Positions 48,294 to 52,220 of a stretch of DNA of 52,220 bases are shown in pieces. Within the stretch, counting starts at the first letter, position 1. Each line of letters opens with the position of its first letter. Source of the DNA: Pirellulales bacterium. GTDB lineage: Bacteria; Planctomycetota; Planctomycetia; Pirellulales; Pirellulaceae. Under the pieces are notes generated by a model that was not told where the DNA came from, searched no databases, and saw only the letters and a list, made by a program, of their open reading frames with translations. Position numbers and translations under genes: made by a program. Location of the stretch: positions 1-52,220 of the forward strand of contig JAKUOW010000011.1 in the NCBI GenBank assembly GCA_022451045.1, read 5' to 3'.

Positions 48294-48359
48294 TAAACAT
48301 AGATTGCCCATGATTAAGTCATGCTAAGCCTGGCTAAACGTAGACTGTCTATGATTCAA
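48294..48359 (+). repeat. Dispersed repeat, copy D: two direct units of about 25 bp, period 41
   Basis: TAAACATAGATTGCCCATGATTAAG (48294-48318) and TAAACGTAGACTGTCTATGATTCAA (48335-48359); compare copy B left end TAAACATAGACTGCCGATGAATTTAAG. Confidence 0.7.
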
Positions 48360-49779
48360 AAGAGAGCCATTTGGCGGTGGCGGAGAGATCGGGTAGTAAT
48401 CCGGTGCCGATGGCTGCTGAAATTGCAGCGCCAGTAGCGGCTTCTTCGCGTTGCGCCGGGCGCAATACCGGCATCTCAAAACGCTTCTCAATACAATGTT
48501 GTAAGATTTCGTTTTCACGAATACCGTTACCTGCACCAACGATTTCTGTCATCCCAGTGACACCAATACTCTCAATAGCTTCGTATCCTTCAAAAAACAC
48601 ACTGGCCATTCCTTCCAACAAGGACCGAACCATATTTGCTGGTGTGAAATTATCAGGGTCAATTCCACTCCAATTAGCCCTAACATCAGGATCCTGTCGT
48701 GTACCGGTAAATAACGGTAAACAGGTCATGTCATGTGTGCCATTTGTCACTCCGGCAGCTAAGTCGGTCATCCTCGCAAAGAGGCTACCCTCAACTTCAA
48801 CATCAAAGAGAGACTCTCCAACCAACCGAAAGAATCTTTCCAGCGCTGCATAGCTACGACCACCGCATGCGCCGACATTTGCAAGTAGAAATCCACCGTA
48901 TGGAAATGGTCGAACTTCTAATGCTGGATGTTCACCGGTCTTCTCGCTGTATGCTCCGACTTGGCCACCTGTCCCCACATTTATTGACAACTGAGAATGT
49001 CGGTCGCTAACACTCCCCAAAAAACTTGCTTGGTTATCACCTAAAGCAGTAAATACCGGGATGCCTGCCGGAAGCCCGGTTTCCTGAGCAATCGCCGCAG
49101 TCAATGAACCAACAGCTTCCCTAACTGATCCGATGCGAGGCAATATTTTAGATGACCAGCCAAGCTTACCTATAGCATCTTCATTCCACTGATTTTCGTG
49201 AATATCCAGAACACCGGCACTCCCCGCGGCCGTTGGATCGCTTGTCAATCCTGCCTGGCACAGTCGGCTGGCGACGAAGTCCATAATGAATGCCGCCTGG
49301 CAATTCTCAGGAAGCTGACCGTTATCTGCAAGCCATGTTAGCGTCAGCCCCATAAAGCCTGTACGCAAATAACAACCGTGTCGTTGATATTGTTCATTTC
49401 CTAACCGACCGACTAGAGCATCGACATATGTACCACCGTCCGGGTGCGGATCGGCACCTCTTTGGTCTTGCCAGTTGATATAGGGTGAGACCGGCTTGAG
49501 ATTCTCATCAACGAGTACGACGCCATGCTGTTGGCCGGTCATCCCAACCCCGACAACTTCTGATGCTCGATGACCGAGCAGTTCGGAAACTGCATTGAGA
49601 CAGCGTATTGCCTGAATCCAAATGCGTTCCGCATCAAATTCACACCGCCCCGGGGCGAGCCCGTTAAATCGAGAATCATTGGTAGTCGTTTTTGCGCCGA
49701 GGCTCTCACCCGTGTCACCATCTATTGCAAGTGACGTAATGGTCGTTGTGCCGATATCTAACCCTAGAACAACCGCCAT
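48349..49779 (-). CDS. FGGY-family carbohydrate kinase (sedoheptulokinase/xylulokinase-like)
   Basis: GLDIGTTTITSLAID, GVGMTGQQHGVVLVD, NWQDQRG, LSINVGTGGQVG, EIVGAGNGIRENEILQHCIEKRF. Confidence 0.88.
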   Translation of the reverse strand: MAVVLGLDIGTTTITSLAIDGDTGESLGAKTTTNDSRFNGLAPGRCEFDAERIWIQAIRCLNAVSELLGHRASEVVGVGMTGQQHGVVLVDENLKPVSPYINWQDQRGADPHPDGGTYVDALVGRLGNEQYQRHGCYLRTGFMGLTLTWLADNGQLPENCQAAFIMDFVASRLCQAGLTSDPTAAGSAGVLDIHENQWNEDAIGKLGWSSKILPRIGSVREAVGSLTAAIAQETGLPAGIPVFTALGDNQASFLGSVSDRHSQLSINVGTGGQVGAYSEKTGEHPALEVRPFPYGGFLLANVGACGGRSYAALERFFRLVGESLFDVEVEGSLFARMTDLAAGVTNGTHDMTCLPLFTGTRQDPDVRANWSGIDPDNFTPANMVRSLLEGMASVFFEGYEAIESIGVTGMTEIVGAGNGIRENEILQHCIEKRFEMPVLRPAQREEAATGAAISAAIGTGLLPDLSATAKWLSFES

Positions 49780-49810
49780 ATAGAAGCCCCTCTTGTTTCA
49801 AGCCGACTTA

Positions 49811-52220
49811 TCATTCGTCTAAATCTACAACGACTTTATCTTTACTTGGTTTAGGAGTTGATGAAACACCGAGTAAGGCGTCCATTTTTCCTTCATCAGG
49901 CTGACTAATTACGACATCGTATTTTCCGGCTTCAAAGACATGCGGCTGGAACTTAGACCCTAATACTCGCAGCGTGTAGATAACTTCACCACTATCGTGA
50001 TTGCGGACTTGAATCACTGGGTTGTTAGTCCCTTTGACCTGAATCGGGGGCAGATAGCCAACGGCTTTCTTAGCAAAATTGTCTGATTGCTTAATAGTAC
50101 GTGGCCAACCGGGGTATTGTCTCGAATCTGATTTACTGGGATCCGCAAACCGCGGCCAACACTCCATCGTGATCGTTTGATCCTGTTTATTCATTCGTAC
50201 AATGCCGTAGCCTGGCATATTGTTGTGAAGATCTTTGGGTTCTACCCCCATGTCTTTTCCGGGATTCGTCGCAGCAAAGACGGTTACCTTGTTCTTAAAG
50301 CCATCGAGATGATCCCCTTGCCACGTTGGCGCTGTTACCGGGCGGTTACTGCCAATAGACTTTGGCATCCACTTTCGTGGATAGAAGTTAGCAATGGAAG
50401 GTACGCAAAAAGACCAAATCGAGTCACGGTGATCATCGATCCCATGATGTACGATGGTTGCCAAGTGTTGATCACCGGCGAGATGAAAAGCAAATCCTTT
50501 ACGAAGAGCTTCTATTGCACGATTGCGACCTGATTGTGGCCAGCCATTACTATCCAGATCCGCAATCAAATATTCCAGTCCGCCGCCATGATGTGTAGCC
50601 ATCCCGGCAAATATCGTTTGCGAGAGGGCTATTTTCATATCAGCCTGCTTCCAGTCCTGCGACCAATGATCCAAAAAATCCAATTGTCGCTGACCAAGTA
50701 ATTGCACGCCGTCAACATCTGCAAGCATCACATCAAAACCAGGGTCGTTGATATGATCTGGTCGAGCTGTTCCAGTTGGTGGCAATCGACCGGCACATCC
50801 ACTCTTGAACTTACGGTCTTCCAGTATGGCGAAGCTAACACGTCCGTATGTCATATCTGTGTAATAAACACCGATACCCTGCTCCACGGGTGTCGCATCG
50901 AATGGATCAGGCAAGTGGCTTGTTTGAGTGCGTTCCACCATGCGAACAAATTCTGCCGGATGTACATAACCGCCGAAATGATCCCGATGGATAGGACGTC
51001 CGGCCTCACCCCATAGATTACCCTGATATACATCATGGTCATCAGGGATGGTGATACAGGGTATGTCTCTTGCAATATCTCGATATGCCCAGCACCATAA
51101 ATACCACTTATATAGATAGTCATCTAAGAGATGTTCGCGATCTGCAAAAGTGGGACTTCGGCCTTCATAAATCTGGTCACCTGAGAAAAAGAGGACATCC
51201 GGGTCATGAATGGCTACATGTTTAGTGACATCTGCGTGCGGAAACCAGCTTCCAGTGCGCCAATCAAAAGGTGTCTGACCAATTCGGTGTGACATGTTGT
51301 GATTTCCAGTGAAACCGGCAATCACAAGCTCTTTCTTTCGTAGCGGTTCTTTGCGAATGATCCCCGACCAGGCATGGATCTTTCTAGTACCGTCCCAATC
51401 TTTAGCTACATATTCAACACGGAAGGGCACATCCTTACTGCTATCCCAATTTTCCACTCGTAGCTGAACCGTATTCCCTGGGCGAATTACAGCACCGGTT
51501 GAAACCAGGTTCCACTCATCGGCCTTGTTTATAAACAGCCGAGCACTATCAGCATCTTCTACACTTACAGGTGCCAACTGGGCCGTCATCTTCAACGTGT
51601 TTTCATGCAACGTGTATTGAGTGGCAAGGATTGGCCCAAAAGATCGTTCCGGCATTTGTTTGAAACGCGTTCCAGAGAGCTTTAGTGCATTGAACCAATA
51701 CACGCCGCATTCGTCGTCACCCGAGATCTGGCCGGGGTGGGCAGCGATTGCAACATTTCCGATTAACCGTTGGCCATCGACTTCCATTTCGCGTGTTTGC
51801 AAAGGGACATCTGGATCACTTGTAAATAGCGAGAGTCTCAACTTATATTTTTCGTTTTCAATTGGTTCGCCGTACAAGACGAGCCGTCCAGCCATGAGTT
51901 TTTCGATCGGTGCATCAACAGGGATTGCATTTTCATTTCCTTCAAGCACATAAAGCTCAGCAATTGTTGTGCTTGGCCGCGCTAGATGGGCATCCAGAGC
52001 AACAAGTTTAAGAAAGCGTGCGTGAGTGGAATCAAAACGGATGATCTGTAATTCACCATTGTCCGGTAGTGCCCCTTCTTTCAGGGGTTTTCCCCAATCC
52101 TCAGGATTGTTGCTGGCATATAACTGAAAACGTTTGATCCGTCCGGCTGTCTGCTCGATACGCGGTTGATATGCGATGCCGTTAAAGCCTTGCTCAGATT
52201 GCATGTCAATAACAACATAA
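49811..52220 (-). CDS. PhoD-like alkaline phosphatase/metallophosphatase with discoidin-like N-terminal part (continues beyond right edge)
   Basis: RIKRFQLYASNNPEDWGKPLKEG...ARFLKLVALD (F5/8-C-like), VLFFSGDQIYEG, TIPDDHDVYQGNLWGEAG, FHLAGDQHLATIVHHG. Open frame at the edge. Confidence 0.85.
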   Translation of the reverse strand, partial: YVVIDMQSEQGFNGIAYQPRIEQTAGRIKRFQLYASNNPEDWGKPLKEGALPDNGELQIIRFDSTHARFLKLVALDAHLARPSTTIAELYVLEGNENAIPVDAPIEKLMAGRLVLYGEPIENEKYKLRLSLFTSDPDVPLQTREMEVDGQRLIGNVAIAAHPGQISGDDECGVYWFNALKLSGTRFKQMPERSFGPILATQYTLHENTLKMTAQLAPVSVEDADSARLFINKADEWNLVSTGAVIRPGNTVQLRVENWDSSKDVPFRVEYVAKDWDGTRKIHAWSGIIRKEPLRKKELVIAGFTGNHNMSHRIGQTPFDWRTGSWFPHADVTKHVAIHDPDVLFFSGDQIYEGRSPTFADREHLLDDYLYKWYLWCWAYRDIARDIPCITIPDDHDVYQGNLWGEAGRPIHRDHFGGYVHPAEFVRMVERTQTSHLPDPFDATPVEQGIGVYYTDMTYGRVSFAILEDRKFKSGCAGRLPPTGTARPDHINDPGFDVMLADVDGVQLLGQRQLDFLDHWSQDWKQADMKIALSQTIFAGMATHHGGGLEYLIADLDSNGWPQSGRNRAIEALRKGFAFHLAGDQHLATIVHHGIDDHRDSIWSFCVPSIANFYPRKWMPKSIGSNRPVTAPTWQGDHLDGFKNKVTVFAATNPGKDMGVEPKDLHNNMPGYGIVRMNKQDQTITMECWPRFADPSKSDSRQYPGWPRTIKQSDNFAKKAVGYLPPIQVKGTNNPVIQVRNHDSGEVIYTLRVLGSKFQPHVFEAGKYDVVISQPDEGKMDALLGVSSTPKPSKDKVVVDLDE

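Noticed and set aside
48371-48853. 160-aa plus-strand ORF antisense to the FGGY kinase
   Set aside because: Shadow ORF; low-complexity Ser/Pro-rich translation.
1-52220. CRISPR arrays, tRNA or rRNA genes, transposase or phage genes
   Set aside because: No regularly spaced direct repeats of CRISPR type, no tRNA cloverleaf or GTTCRANYC-type arm recognised, no rRNA-like stretches, no transposase or integrase family among the ORFs.

Overview
This 52.2 kb window looks like Planctomycetes chromosome (inferred from family content). It is dense with secreted or periplasmic catabolic genes. I count four PSCyt1 or Ig-like/DUF1549/DUF1553 proteins, six DUF1501 Tat-signal proteins, two PPC-type proteins, two Gfo/Idh/MocA oxidoreductases, two SMP-30 lactonase-like proteins, a tandem-fused sulfatase, DUF1080 glycosidase-like and esterase genes, a sugar ABC transporter operon, an FGGY kinase and a PhoD-like phosphatase. 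No rRNA, tRNA, CRISPR array or intact transposase was recognised. The most unusual signals are: (1) a dispersed, MITE-like intergenic repeat family built on TAAACATAGAC..., CATGGACACCCAC and ATAGACAGTCTAT motifs, with two inverted copies bracketing a Gfo/Idh gene and one fragment apparently encoding part of a signal peptide; (2) a single in-frame TAG splitting an otherwise intact DUF1549/DUF1553 gene; (3) an orphan ATP synthase c-subunit gene behind three tandem inverted repeats; (4) an ABC permease with a large extra domain; (5) a double sulfatase whose second active-site motif lacks the canonical Arg. The ORF track missed a truncated TauD/TfdA-like CDS at the left edge and a possible 35-aa membrane microprotein. 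All family calls come from reading the sequence. No database search was run.
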